From contig DATDPZ010000378.1 of the NCBI GenBank assembly GCA_035292525.1, positions 1 to 6,617 on the forward strand: a stretch of DNA of 6,617 bases, written 5' to 3'. The position numbers and the translations under genes were made by a program. Positions 1-5,305 of the stretch are shown here, one piece after another. The notes beneath the pieces were generated by a model. It was not told where the DNA came from. It saw only the letters and a list, made by a program, of their open reading frames with translations, and searched no databases. The number at the start of each line of letters is the position of its first letter. The stretch's first letter is position 1. The stretch is from VBAS01 sp035292525 (GTDB taxonomy: Bacteria > Bacteroidota > Bacteroidia > Chitinophagales > Chitinophagaceae).

Positions 1-276
1 GATTTAATAATAACAGGCGAAGGAAAGATAGACGCTCAAAGCATGCAGGGAAAAGTGGTAGGCGAAATTGCCCGGATCGGGAGGGAAGAAAAAATTCCTG
101 TTATTGCTTTTTGTGGTTTGCTGGATACAACGCCTGCCGTATTAAAAAAACTAAAATTCACCTATGTCGAATCTCTTGCCGACAAGAATATAAGTGAAGA
201 GGAAGCCATGATAAACGGAAGTAAATTACTTACCAAAAAAGTAAAAGACTACTTTACTTATAAATTAACAACATAA
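1..276 (+). CDS. Glycerate kinase, C-terminal fragment (5' end outside window)
   Basis: The reading frame is open from base 1 to a TAA at 274-276, giving the last 91 residues of a protein that starts upstream of the window. It opens with DLIITGEGKIDAQS followed by QGKVVGEIA, which is the conserved C-terminal segment of type-1 glycerate kinases (GarK/GlxK family, PF02595). It ends with the usual SxEEAM-type helix (here ISEEEAMINGSKLL). Enzymes of this family phosphorylate D-glycerate with ATP in the cytoplasm, usually to 2-phosphoglycerate, feeding glyoxylate or sugar-acid carbon into glycolysis. An internal ATG at 43 is not the start, because the conserved motif begins before it. The gene converges on hutU with only 48 bp between the two stop codons, and I see no clear terminator hairpin there. 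The family call is firm; the exact subfamily and regulation cannot be judged from the fragment. Confidence 0.87.
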   Translation, partial: DLIITGEGKIDAQSMQGKVVGEIARIGREEKIPVIAFCGLLDTTPAVLKKLKFTYVESLADKNISEEEAMINGSKLLTKKVKDYFTYKLTT

Positions 277-324
277 TAGTTTTATAATTTCCTGGTGGGA
301 ACAAACTAAAGCTGAGAAGATATT

Positions 325-2070
325 TTATTTTAACCTGTCTTTATAATCCAATCTATGTTCCCTCAATGCATCCTTTGCTGATTCATACCCAGCATCTGCA
401 TGTCTGATCACACCCATCCCCGGATCATTTCGCAATACTCTTTTTAATCTTTGTTCCGCATCATTCGTTCCATCTGCCACAATCACCATACCGGCATGTA
501 TGCTATAGCCCATACCCACACCACCACCATGATGCAGTGAAACCCAACTGGCACCACCTGCTGTATTTACCAGCGCATTTAAAATGGGCCAGTCAGCTAC
601 AGCATCGCTGCCATCGGCCATCGCTTCCGTTTCCCGGTTGGGAGAAGCTACACTTCCTGTATCCAGGTGATCACGGCCAATAACGATCGGCGCTTTTATT
701 TTTCCGGTTTTTACTAACTCATTAAAAGCAAGCCCGGCTTTTTCTCTTTCTCCTTGTCCCAGCCAGCAGATCCTTGCGGGCAATCCCTGGAAAGCTATTT
801 TTTGATTCGCCATTGGAATCCAGCGTTGTAATGATTTATTTTCAGGAAACATTTTCAAAATCAGTTCATCAGTTACAGCAATATCATTGGGATCTCCGCT
901 CAGCGCTGCCCAACGGAAAGGTCCTTTGCCTTCACAGAAAAGCGGACGGATATAAGCCGGAACGAAGCCTTCAAAGTCGAAACAGCAGCCAGGCCGGTAG
1001 TTCAGAGTTCGTAGTTCGGAGTCATGGCTGCTTCCCTCTCCTGCATCCTGATTCCTGATTTCATACTCCTGTGCCCTGGCTCTTATATTATTACCATAAT
1101 CAAAGGTAATGGCGCCCTTGTCCATGAGCTGCAACATGAGTTGTACATGCAGATACATACTTTCATAACTATGTTTAATATATTCATCCGGATTTTTATC
1201 TCTTAAAACATTAGCCTGCTCTATGGATAGTGTGTGAGGAATATAACCAATCAGCGGGTCGTGTGCACTGGTCTGGTCGGTAAGTGTATCGGGTATGATA
1301 TTTCTTTCAAGAAGTCTTTGTAATAAATGAACAGCATTGCCATGTACACCGATGCTTTTCCCTTTACCTTCTGCTTTATACTTAACAGCCGCATCTATCG
1401 CTTCATCAATATCAGTGAATTTTTCATCAAGGTATTTTGTTTCGATGCGTTTATCTATTCTCCATTCTTCTACTTCAGCAATCAGGGCAACCCCTTCGTT
1501 CATCGTTATTGCCAATGGTTGTGCGCCACCCATGCCACCAAGACCAGCAGTAACATTCAATGTTCCTTTCAGACTACCACCAAAATGTTTATCAGCAATA
1601 GCAGCATAAGTTTCAAAAGTACCCTGAACAATTCCCTGGCTGCCGATGTATATCCAGCTGCCGGCAGTCATTTGTCCGTACATCATCAGCCCTTTTTTTT
1701 CCAGTTCATCAAAATGTGCCCAGTTGGCCCAGTTGGGTACCAGCTGTGAATTGCTGATTAAAACTCTGGGTGCATCTTTATGCGTTTTGAGAATTCCAAC
1801 AGCCTTTCCGGATTGAATTAATAAGGACTCATCATTTTCTAAAATTTTCAAAGCGGCGATAATATTGTCGAGTGCTTCAAAATTCCTGGCAGCTTTCCCT
1901 CTGCCACCATACACTATTAACTCATCTGGCTTTTCGGCCACTTCGGGATTCAGGTTATTGAGCAGCATTCTTAAAGCAGCTTCCTGTATCCAGCCTTTGC
2001 AGTTCAGTTGAGTACCTGTTGGAGTTTTATATTTTACGGGATCGTATTTTGTTTTTATTGTAGTAGTCAT
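325..2070 (-). CDS. hutU: Urocanate hydratase (urocanase) with an in-frame repeat-derived insert
   Basis: HutU adds water to urocanate to give 4-imidazolone-5-propionate, the second step of histidine degradation, using a tightly bound NAD+ in the cytoplasm. Seen in the 581-residue protein: YGGRGKAARN near residue 55, the glycine-rich GLGGMGGAQ at 176-184 (NAD+ region), DQTSAHDPL, FDYGNN at 323-328, and the urocanase signature FQGLPARICWLG with Cys435. That cysteine corresponds to Cys410 of the Pseudomonas putida enzyme. SLHHGGGVGMGYS follows near the C-terminus. Family members of this type are about 555-560 residues long. The excess is explained by an insert at about residues 336-362, between NNIRARAQE and CFDFEGFVPAYIRPLF, where homologues have only about five residues. 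The frame is intact and all catalytic motifs are present, so the enzyme may be active. The start ATG at 2070 has an A-rich leader and no Shine-Dalgarno site. It lies 91 bp downstream of hutH on the same strand, so co-transcription is likely. Confidence 0.96.
   Translation of the reverse strand: MTTTIKTKYDPVKYKTPTGTQLNCKGWIQEAALRMLLNNLNPEVAEKPDELIVYGGRGKAARNFEALDNIIAALKILENDESLLIQSGKAVGILKTHKDAPRVLISNSQLVPNWANWAHFDELEKKGLMMYGQMTAGSWIYIGSQGIVQGTFETYAAIADKHFGGSLKGTLNVTAGLGGMGGAQPLAITMNEGVALIAEVEEWRIDKRIETKYLDEKFTDIDEAIDAAVKYKAEGKGKSIGVHGNAVHLLQRLLERNIIPDTLTDQTSAHDPLIGYIPHTLSIEQANVLRDKNPDEYIKHSYESMYLHVQLMLQLMDKGAITFDYGNNIRARAQEYEIRNQDAGEGSSHDSELRTLNYRPGCCFDFEGFVPAYIRPLFCEGKGPFRWAALSGDPNDIAVTDELILKMFPENKSLQRWIPMANQKIAFQGLPARICWLGQGEREKAGLAFNELVKTGKIKAPIVIGRDHLDTGSVASPNRETEAMADGSDAVADWPILNALVNTAGGASWVSLHHGGGVGMGYSIHAGMVIVADGTNDAEQRLKRVLRNDPGMGVIRHADAGYESAKDALREHRLDYKDRLK
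984..1060. repeat. Heptanucleotide tandem-repeat insert with inverted-repeat arms, inside hutU
   Basis: Two blocks of 7-nt repeats are visible on the plus strand. The first, 997-1024, has four units: GTAGTTC (twice), AGAGTTC and the degenerate GGAGTCA. The second, 1040-1060, has CCTGCAT followed by two perfect CCTGATT units. The first block is enclosed by perfect 8-bp inverted arms, AGCAGCCA (984-991) and TGGCTGCT (1025-1032), leaving a 33-nt loop. On the hutU coding strand the element reads without a stop and encodes peptides such as EIRNQD and SELRTLNYR. These are foreign to urocanases but resemble the low-complexity peptides produced when short intergenic repeats of Bacteroidota are read through (the resemblance is from memory, not a search). 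The outer limits of the insertion are approximate, about 985-1065 by comparison with the family pattern. Confidence 0.75.
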
Positions 2071-2143
2071 ATTGTTATTTTTTTCACTGCTCAGAATGGG
2101 AGATTAATGAGTTTACCCGGAGTCTCTCTGCGTGGTCATTTTT

Positions 2144-2160
2144 AACTCAAGTCCTGAGTT
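2144..2160. repeat. Short palindrome directly after the hutH stop
   Basis: AACTCA (2144-2149) and TGAGTT (2155-2160) are perfect inverted arms around a 5-nt centre, one base beyond the hutH stop codon and about 74 bp before the hutU start. In the minus-strand RNA the hairpin is followed by AAAAAUGACC rather than a U-run, so it does not look like an intrinsic terminator that would separate hutH from hutU. It may be a processing or stability hairpin, an operator, or a remnant of a dispersed repeat. The rest of the 91-bp gap shows no TAnnTTTG promoter on the minus strand. Confidence 0.4.
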
Positions 2161-2161
2161 G

Positions 2162-3724
2162 TTAAATATTATATGAAGTAAATCCATTATTCAAATCAAT
2201 TTGCCTGGCCAAAGCAAACTCATTCAAGTTATTTACAAACGAAAAATCCCTGATGATGCCAGACACTTTATTTATATCCTCTGCAAAAATCCGGTCTTCC
2301 GATGCAAAGCTCACAAATTTCCGAACAAAATCATGAGCATATTCCAACAATTCAGAACTCTTTAATGGCCGGCGAAATTCAATAGCCTGGCAGGACGAAA
2401 GCAATTCAATCGCCAGGATAAATTCAAGGTTATCCAGTACACGATTCAGTTTTCTTCCACTGATGCTACCCATACTCACATGATCCTCCTGCCCCAGCGA
2501 AGTGGGAATGCTGTCAGCACTGGCAGGATAACATAACGTTTTATTTTCAGAAACCAGGGCCGCCGTAGTGTATTGCGGTATCATGAAACCGGAATTTAAT
2601 CCCACATCTTTCATCAACAACATAGGTAATCCCCATTTACCTTCCAGTAATAAATAACAACGCCGGTCCGAAATATTTCCAAGCTCCGAAGCTGCAAAGC
2701 AGGCATAATCTAATGGTAAGGCCAGTGGTTGTCCGTGAAAATTGCCACCGCTGATAGTATCATCAGCAGAAAAAATAATTGGATTATCTGTGACCGCATT
2801 TAATTCTATTTCTGTCAATTTTTTTAAATGGATCCAGGCATTTCGGGAGGCCCCATGCACCTGTGGCATACAACGGAGTGAATAAGGATCCTGTACCCTT
2901 CCGCAATCTACATGGCTTTGCATAATGGCGGAATCTTTTAATAAAAGTCTTAATCGCTGTGCCACTAATTTATTTCCGGTAAAAGGACGTAGCTCATGCA
3001 ACCGATTGTCAAATGGAGCTTTGGTGCCGGTTAATGCTTCAAGGCTCATGGCGCCGATGATATCTGCTGCTTCGAGACAGTTGTGCATCCGCTGTACGGC
3101 TTTTACTGCAAAAGATAAAATGAATTGAGTGCCATTAATAAGGGCAAGACCTTCTTTTGGTCCAGGTTGAATGGGAGCTATTCCTGCATCCTGCATCATG
3201 AATGCGGTATCCCTCATTTCATTCTTATAAAAAACTTTTCCCAAACCGATCAAGGGTAGGAATAAATGTGCCAGCGGAGCAAGATCACCGGAAGCTCCCA
3301 CACTACCTTTTTCAGGCACAAGTGGAATAATATTATTTTCTATATGCCAGATGATCCGCTCCAGCGTTGATAATTGTACGCCACTGTATCCCTGTGCCAG
3401 GGCATGCACTTTGGCAATCATCATCAGCTTTGCAATTTCGGAAGGTATAGGATCACCCACACCTACACTATGACTTTGCAGGATTTTATGCTGGAGTATT
3501 ATAGTATCTGCATCCGAAATTTTTTTATTCTCCAAAATTCCAAACCCGGTATTGATTCCATAAACTGTTTTGTTATCAGCTACAATCTGATGAACATATT
3601 GCTGACTGAGATTAATTTTCTGAATAGCCTTTTCATTCAGTACTGCTTTTAGTTTTCCTGAAGCTATATCAATAATTTTTCCTGCCGTCAGCGTATCAAT
3701 TCCGTAATTAAATGTTGAATTCAT
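2162..3724 (-). CDS. hutH: Histidine ammonia-lyase (histidase)
   Basis: HutH removes ammonia from L-histidine to give trans-urocanate, the entry step of the Hut pathway, in the cytoplasm. The 520-residue protein matches the family's usual 500-520. It carries the Ala144-Ser145-Gly146 triad (GSVGASGDLAPLAH) that cyclises into the electrophilic MIO cofactor, offset by two from the P. putida enzyme. Tyr55 in YGINTGFG corresponds to Tyr53 of that enzyme. Ser84-His85 in LQSHSVGVG is the histidine-type selectivity pair, and Glu413 in GQEDHVSMG is the acidic residue typical of histidases; together these argue against a tyrosine or phenylalanine ammonia-lyase. Other conserved blocks are QDPYSLRCMPQVHGASR, AVTDNPIIF and SGGNFHGQPLAL. 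The ATG at 3724 has no Shine-Dalgarno site, as is usual in Bacteroidota. It is the first gene after the tRNA-Arg terminator and probably heads a hutHU transcription unit. Confidence 0.97.
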   Translation of the reverse strand: MNSTFNYGIDTLTAGKIIDIASGKLKAVLNEKAIQKINLSQQYVHQIVADNKTVYGINTGFGILENKKISDADTIILQHKILQSHSVGVGDPIPSEIAKLMMIAKVHALAQGYSGVQLSTLERIIWHIENNIIPLVPEKGSVGASGDLAPLAHLFLPLIGLGKVFYKNEMRDTAFMMQDAGIAPIQPGPKEGLALINGTQFILSFAVKAVQRMHNCLEAADIIGAMSLEALTGTKAPFDNRLHELRPFTGNKLVAQRLRLLLKDSAIMQSHVDCGRVQDPYSLRCMPQVHGASRNAWIHLKKLTEIELNAVTDNPIIFSADDTISGGNFHGQPLALPLDYACFAASELGNISDRRCYLLLEGKWGLPMLLMKDVGLNSGFMIPQYTTAALVSENKTLCYPASADSIPTSLGQEDHVSMGSISGRKLNRVLDNLEFILAIELLSSCQAIEFRRPLKSSELLEYAHDFVRKFVSFASEDRIFAEDINKVSGIIRDFSFVNNLNEFALARQIDLNNGFTSYNI

Positions 3725-3740
3725 GTGAGATAATTAGTGT

Positions 3741-3769
3741 CAAAAATAACACATTAGCACATCGTGAAA
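3741..3769 (-). promoter_or_regulatory. Putative hutH promoter
   Basis: On the minus strand TATTTTTG (3748-3741) fits the Bacteroidota -7 element TAnnTTTG exactly. It is preceded at a 17-nt spacing by TTTC (3769-3766), one mismatch from the -33 element TTTG. The element ends 16 bp before the hutH ATG, so the leader would be only about 10 nt. The match is by consensus only, and the T-rich setting raises the chance of coincidence. Confidence 0.45.
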
Positions 3770-3771
3770 AT

Positions 3772-3800
3772 AAAAAAACCTCCCGTATGAGAGGTTTTTT
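3772..3800 (-). terminator. Intrinsic terminator of tRNA-Arg
   Basis: Downstream of the tRNA on the minus strand, AACCTCTC and GGGAGGTT pair around a four-base ATAC loop, with flanking A-run and T-run that extend the stem and provide the U-tract. One pair is a U-G wobble in minus-strand RNA but would be an A-C mismatch in plus-strand RNA, so the hairpin favours the minus orientation, as expected for ending the tRNA transcript. Its distal T-run directly borders the putative hutH promoter. Confidence 0.85.
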
Positions 3801-3801
3801 G

Positions 3802-3875
3802 TGATCCGGATTGGACTCAAACCAATGACCTATTGCTTAGAAGGCAATTGCTCTATTCAGCTGAGCTACCGGACC
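3802..3875 (-). tRNA. tRNA-Arg (anticodon UCU)
   Basis: A complete 74-nt cloverleaf reads on the minus strand. The acceptor stem is GGTCCGG/CCGGATC with one G-T wobble and discriminator A, and the D stem is GCTC/GAGC. The anticodon stem is ATTGC/GCAAT with loop CTTCTAA (anticodon TCT, reading AGA). The variable loop is AGGTC and the T stem is ATTGG/CCAAT with loop TTTGAGT. The 3' CCA is not encoded (CAAA follows the discriminator) and must be added after transcription. Unusually, position 19 is A and position 56 is T, replacing the near-universal G19-C56 tertiary pair by a matching A-U pair. It is transcribed as a single tRNA with its own promoter and terminator. The gene shows no sign of disruption or of an integrated element at its 3' end. 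Confidence 0.96.
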
Positions 3876-3909
3876 ATTTTTAAAAGAACTTTCCCTTTAA
3901 AACAATTTA

Positions 3910-3945
3910 TTTGTCGGGGCGGCAAAGATATGTTTTTTAAGTTTG
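3910..3945 (+). promoter_or_regulatory. Putative ung promoter
   Basis: TAAGTTTG (3938-3945) matches TAnnTTTG exactly and ends 18 bp before the ung ATG. A TTTG at 3910-3913 could be the -33 element, with a 24-nt spacer that is slightly longer than the 17-23 usually reported for Bacteroidota. It overlaps the divergent tRNA-Arg promoter. Confidence 0.55.
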
Positions 3946-3953
3946 TACCCAAA
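3923..3953 (-). promoter_or_regulatory. tRNA-Arg promoter, full Bacteroidota consensus
   Basis: On the minus strand TTTG (3953-3950), a 19-nt spacer and TATCTTTG (3930-3923) give a full match to the Bacteroidota sigma-factor consensus TTTG-N19-TAnnTTTG. Transcription would start around 3916-3918, leaving a leader of about 40 nt that RNase P would remove from the tRNA 5' end at 3875. This is the best promoter match in the window. Confidence 0.75.
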
Positions 3954-3963
3954 GCGATAAAGC

Positions 3964-4635
3964 ATGGAAGTTAAAATAGAAGAAAGTTGGAAAGAAATGT
4001 TGAAAGATGAATTCAGCAAACCTTATTTTCAACAAATACCGAATCATTTAAAAACTGAAAAGGAACAGGGTAAAAAGATATTCCCTCCCGGCTCCTTGAT
4101 TTTTAATGCCTTTAACACTACACCAATTCATAAAGTGAAAGTAGTCATCCTGGGACAGGATCCTTATCATGGTCAGGGGCAGGCACACGGTCTCTGTTTT
4201 TCTGTTTCCACCGGAATACCCAAACCGCCTTCCCTGATTAATATTTTTAAAGAGTTGCATGAAGACACCGGCGTACCAATCCCTGATCATGGAAATCTTA
4301 CTCATTGGGCAATGCAGGGAGTGTTTTTATTAAATGCATCTCTTACAGTTCGCAGCAATGAACCGATGAGTCATGCAAAAATTGGCTGGGCAGCATTTAC
4401 AGATGCAGTGATTAAAAAAATTTCTGATACCCGGGAGCATGTTGTTTTTTTATTATGGGGAAAATTTGCCCAGGAAAAAAAATATTTAATTGATGAAAGC
4501 AAACATTTAATCCTGAAAGCGGCTCACCCCTCTCCTCTTTCAGCACATGCCGGATTCTTTGGATGCAAGCATTTTTCAGCCGCAAATGTATGGCTGATGA
4601 AAAACGGAATTGATCCGGTGGATTGGAAATTGTAG
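3964..4635 (+). CDS. ung: Uracil-DNA glycosylase, family 1
   Basis: Ung excises uracil from DNA, starting base-excision repair of deaminated cytosine or misincorporated dUMP. The 223-residue protein has the usual length and all catalytic parts. These are the water-activating loop GQDPYH at 64-69 with general base Asp66, Phe79 in GLCFSV which stacks on uracil, Asn124 in LLNASLTVR which reads the base, and the DNA-intercalation loop HPSPLSA with His188. FPPGSLIFNAF and PSLINIFKEL also match family 1. The numbering is one or two residues above that of E. coli Ung. The ATG at 3964 is chosen because MEVKIEESWKEML aligns with the normal family N-terminus and no earlier in-frame start is seen. No Shine-Dalgarno site is present. 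It is transcribed away from tRNA-Arg from an overlapping promoter region, and the GNAT gene follows after 73 bp. Confidence 0.97.
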   Translation: MEVKIEESWKEMLKDEFSKPYFQQIPNHLKTEKEQGKKIFPPGSLIFNAFNTTPIHKVKVVILGQDPYHGQGQAHGLCFSVSTGIPKPPSLINIFKELHEDTGVPIPDHGNLTHWAMQGVFLLNASLTVRSNEPMSHAKIGWAAFTDAVIKKISDTREHVVFLLWGKFAQEKKYLIDESKHLILKAAHPSPLSAHAGFFGCKHFSAANVWLMKNGIDPVDWKL

Positions 4636-4659
4636 GTAATCATCCAAAACAACAGCATT

Positions 4660-4682
4660 AAACAATACTGATTAAATTGTTT
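4660..4682 (+). terminator. Weak AT-rich stem-loop between ung and the GNAT gene
   Basis: AAACAAT (4660-4666) and ATTGTTT (4676-4682) form a perfect 7-bp inverted repeat with a 9-nt loop, 25 bp after the ung stop, followed by only a short T-rich stretch. It could be a weak terminator for ung, but an AT-only stem of this kind is easily found by chance. It lies just upstream of the next TAnnTTTG element. Confidence 0.3.
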
Positions 4683-4691
4683 TACTAAAAG

Positions 4692-4699
4692 TAAATTTG
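4692..4699 (+). promoter_or_regulatory. Putative promoter of the GNAT-plsC pair
   Basis: TAAATTTG is an exact TAnnTTTG match ending 9 bp before the ATG at 4709. No good -33 TTTG lies at the normal distance (only ACTG at 4667-4670), so the call is tentative. If it is used, the transcript would have a leader of only a few nucleotides. It also shows that the TTG at 4697 is probably promoter DNA and not a start codon. Confidence 0.45.
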
Positions 4700-4708
4700 C
4701 TATCAAGC

Positions 4709-5305
4709 ATGATTCCATTACCACTCACTTTAGAAACTGATAAGGTTTTACTCAGGCCCCTTCAGCACCTGGACATTGTTTCTTTTTCCACGATAACCAA
4801 AAACCGTTCGCTTTGGGAATATTTTACGATGCTGCTGAATAATCAAACAGAACTTGAAAAATGGGTAGAGATTGCATTAGAAGAAAAAGAATCAGGTAAA
4901 AGGATTCCTTTTACAGTCATTGAAAAAAAAACCGGTGCCATTTGTGGCAGTACCAGCTTTGGCAGTATTTCTTATTTTGATCGGCGAATTGAAATTGGCT
5001 GGAGTTGGCTGGGAAAACAATACCAGGGAACAGGTATTAATTTCCATGCAAAGTTTTGCCTGTTAAGTTTTGCTTTTGATTTGCTCCACTTTGAAAGAGT
5101 GGAAATAAAAACCGATAACCTGAATGAAAGAGCCAAATATGGCCTGCGAAAGATCGGCGCAACAGAAGAAGGCGTATTAAGAAGTCATATGCAGATGCCC
5201 TTGAACAGAAGAAGAGATTCTGTTTATTACAGCATCCTGAAAAATGAATGGCCTGCCATCAGGAATTCTATTTTTAAAGAAATAATTACATTTCAATTTT
5301 CCTGA
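4709..5305 (+). CDS. GNAT-family N-acetyltransferase (RimJ/RimL-like)
   Basis: This 198-residue protein belongs to the Acetyltransf_3 (RimJ/RimL-like) branch of the GNAT fold, which transfers acetyl groups from acetyl-CoA to amines. It begins with the typical LETDKVLLRPLQHLD strand-helix. The core IEIGWSWLGKQYQGTGIN follows at 95-111, whose QYQGTG matches the (Q/R)xxGx(G/A) pyrophosphate-binding loop. Next come FERVEIKTDNLNERA and then RKIGATEEGVLRSHMQM with RRRDSVYYSILKNEW at the end. The substrate cannot be read from sequence; relatives are annotated only as ribosomal-protein, amino-acid or small-molecule acetylases. I prefer the ATG at 4709 over the in-frame TTG at 4697, because the TTG lies inside a promoter-like TAAATTTG and adds only four residues. 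Its TGA overlaps the plsC ATG by one base (TGATG), implying translational coupling. Confidence 0.9.
   Translation: MIPLPLTLETDKVLLRPLQHLDIVSFSTITKNRSLWEYFTMLLNNQTELEKWVEIALEEKESGKRIPFTVIEKKTGAICGSTSFGSISYFDRRIEIGWSWLGKQYQGTGINFHAKFCLLSFAFDLLHFERVEIKTDNLNERAKYGLRKIGATEEGVLRSHMQMPLNRRRDSVYYSILKNEWPAIRNSIFKEIITFQFS

Noticed and set aside
277..324. Possible bidirectional terminator between the glycerate kinase and hutU stops
   Set aside because: I could not find a convincing GC-rich stem with a U-tract on either strand in this AT-rich 48 bp.
985..1065. hutU as a pseudogene because of the insertion
   Set aside because: The frame is uninterrupted and the motifs before and after the insert, including Cys435, are intact.
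774..1749. Several plus-strand open frames of 60-140 codons opposite hutU
   Set aside because: They lie antisense to a clearly conserved enzyme, have no recognisable motifs, and are explained as shadows of its codon use.
2925..3652. Plus-strand open frames opposite hutH
   Set aside because: They resemble no protein family and sit fully inside the conserved histidase gene on the other strand.
3802..3875. tRNA-Arg as an integration site for a mobile element
   Set aside because: The tRNA is complete, but there is no integrase gene and no repeated tRNA 3' end elsewhere in the window.
4697..4708. TTG at 4697 as the start of the acetyltransferase
   Set aside because: It lies inside a TAAATTTG promoter-like element and adds four residues with no family match; the ATG at 4709 is more likely.
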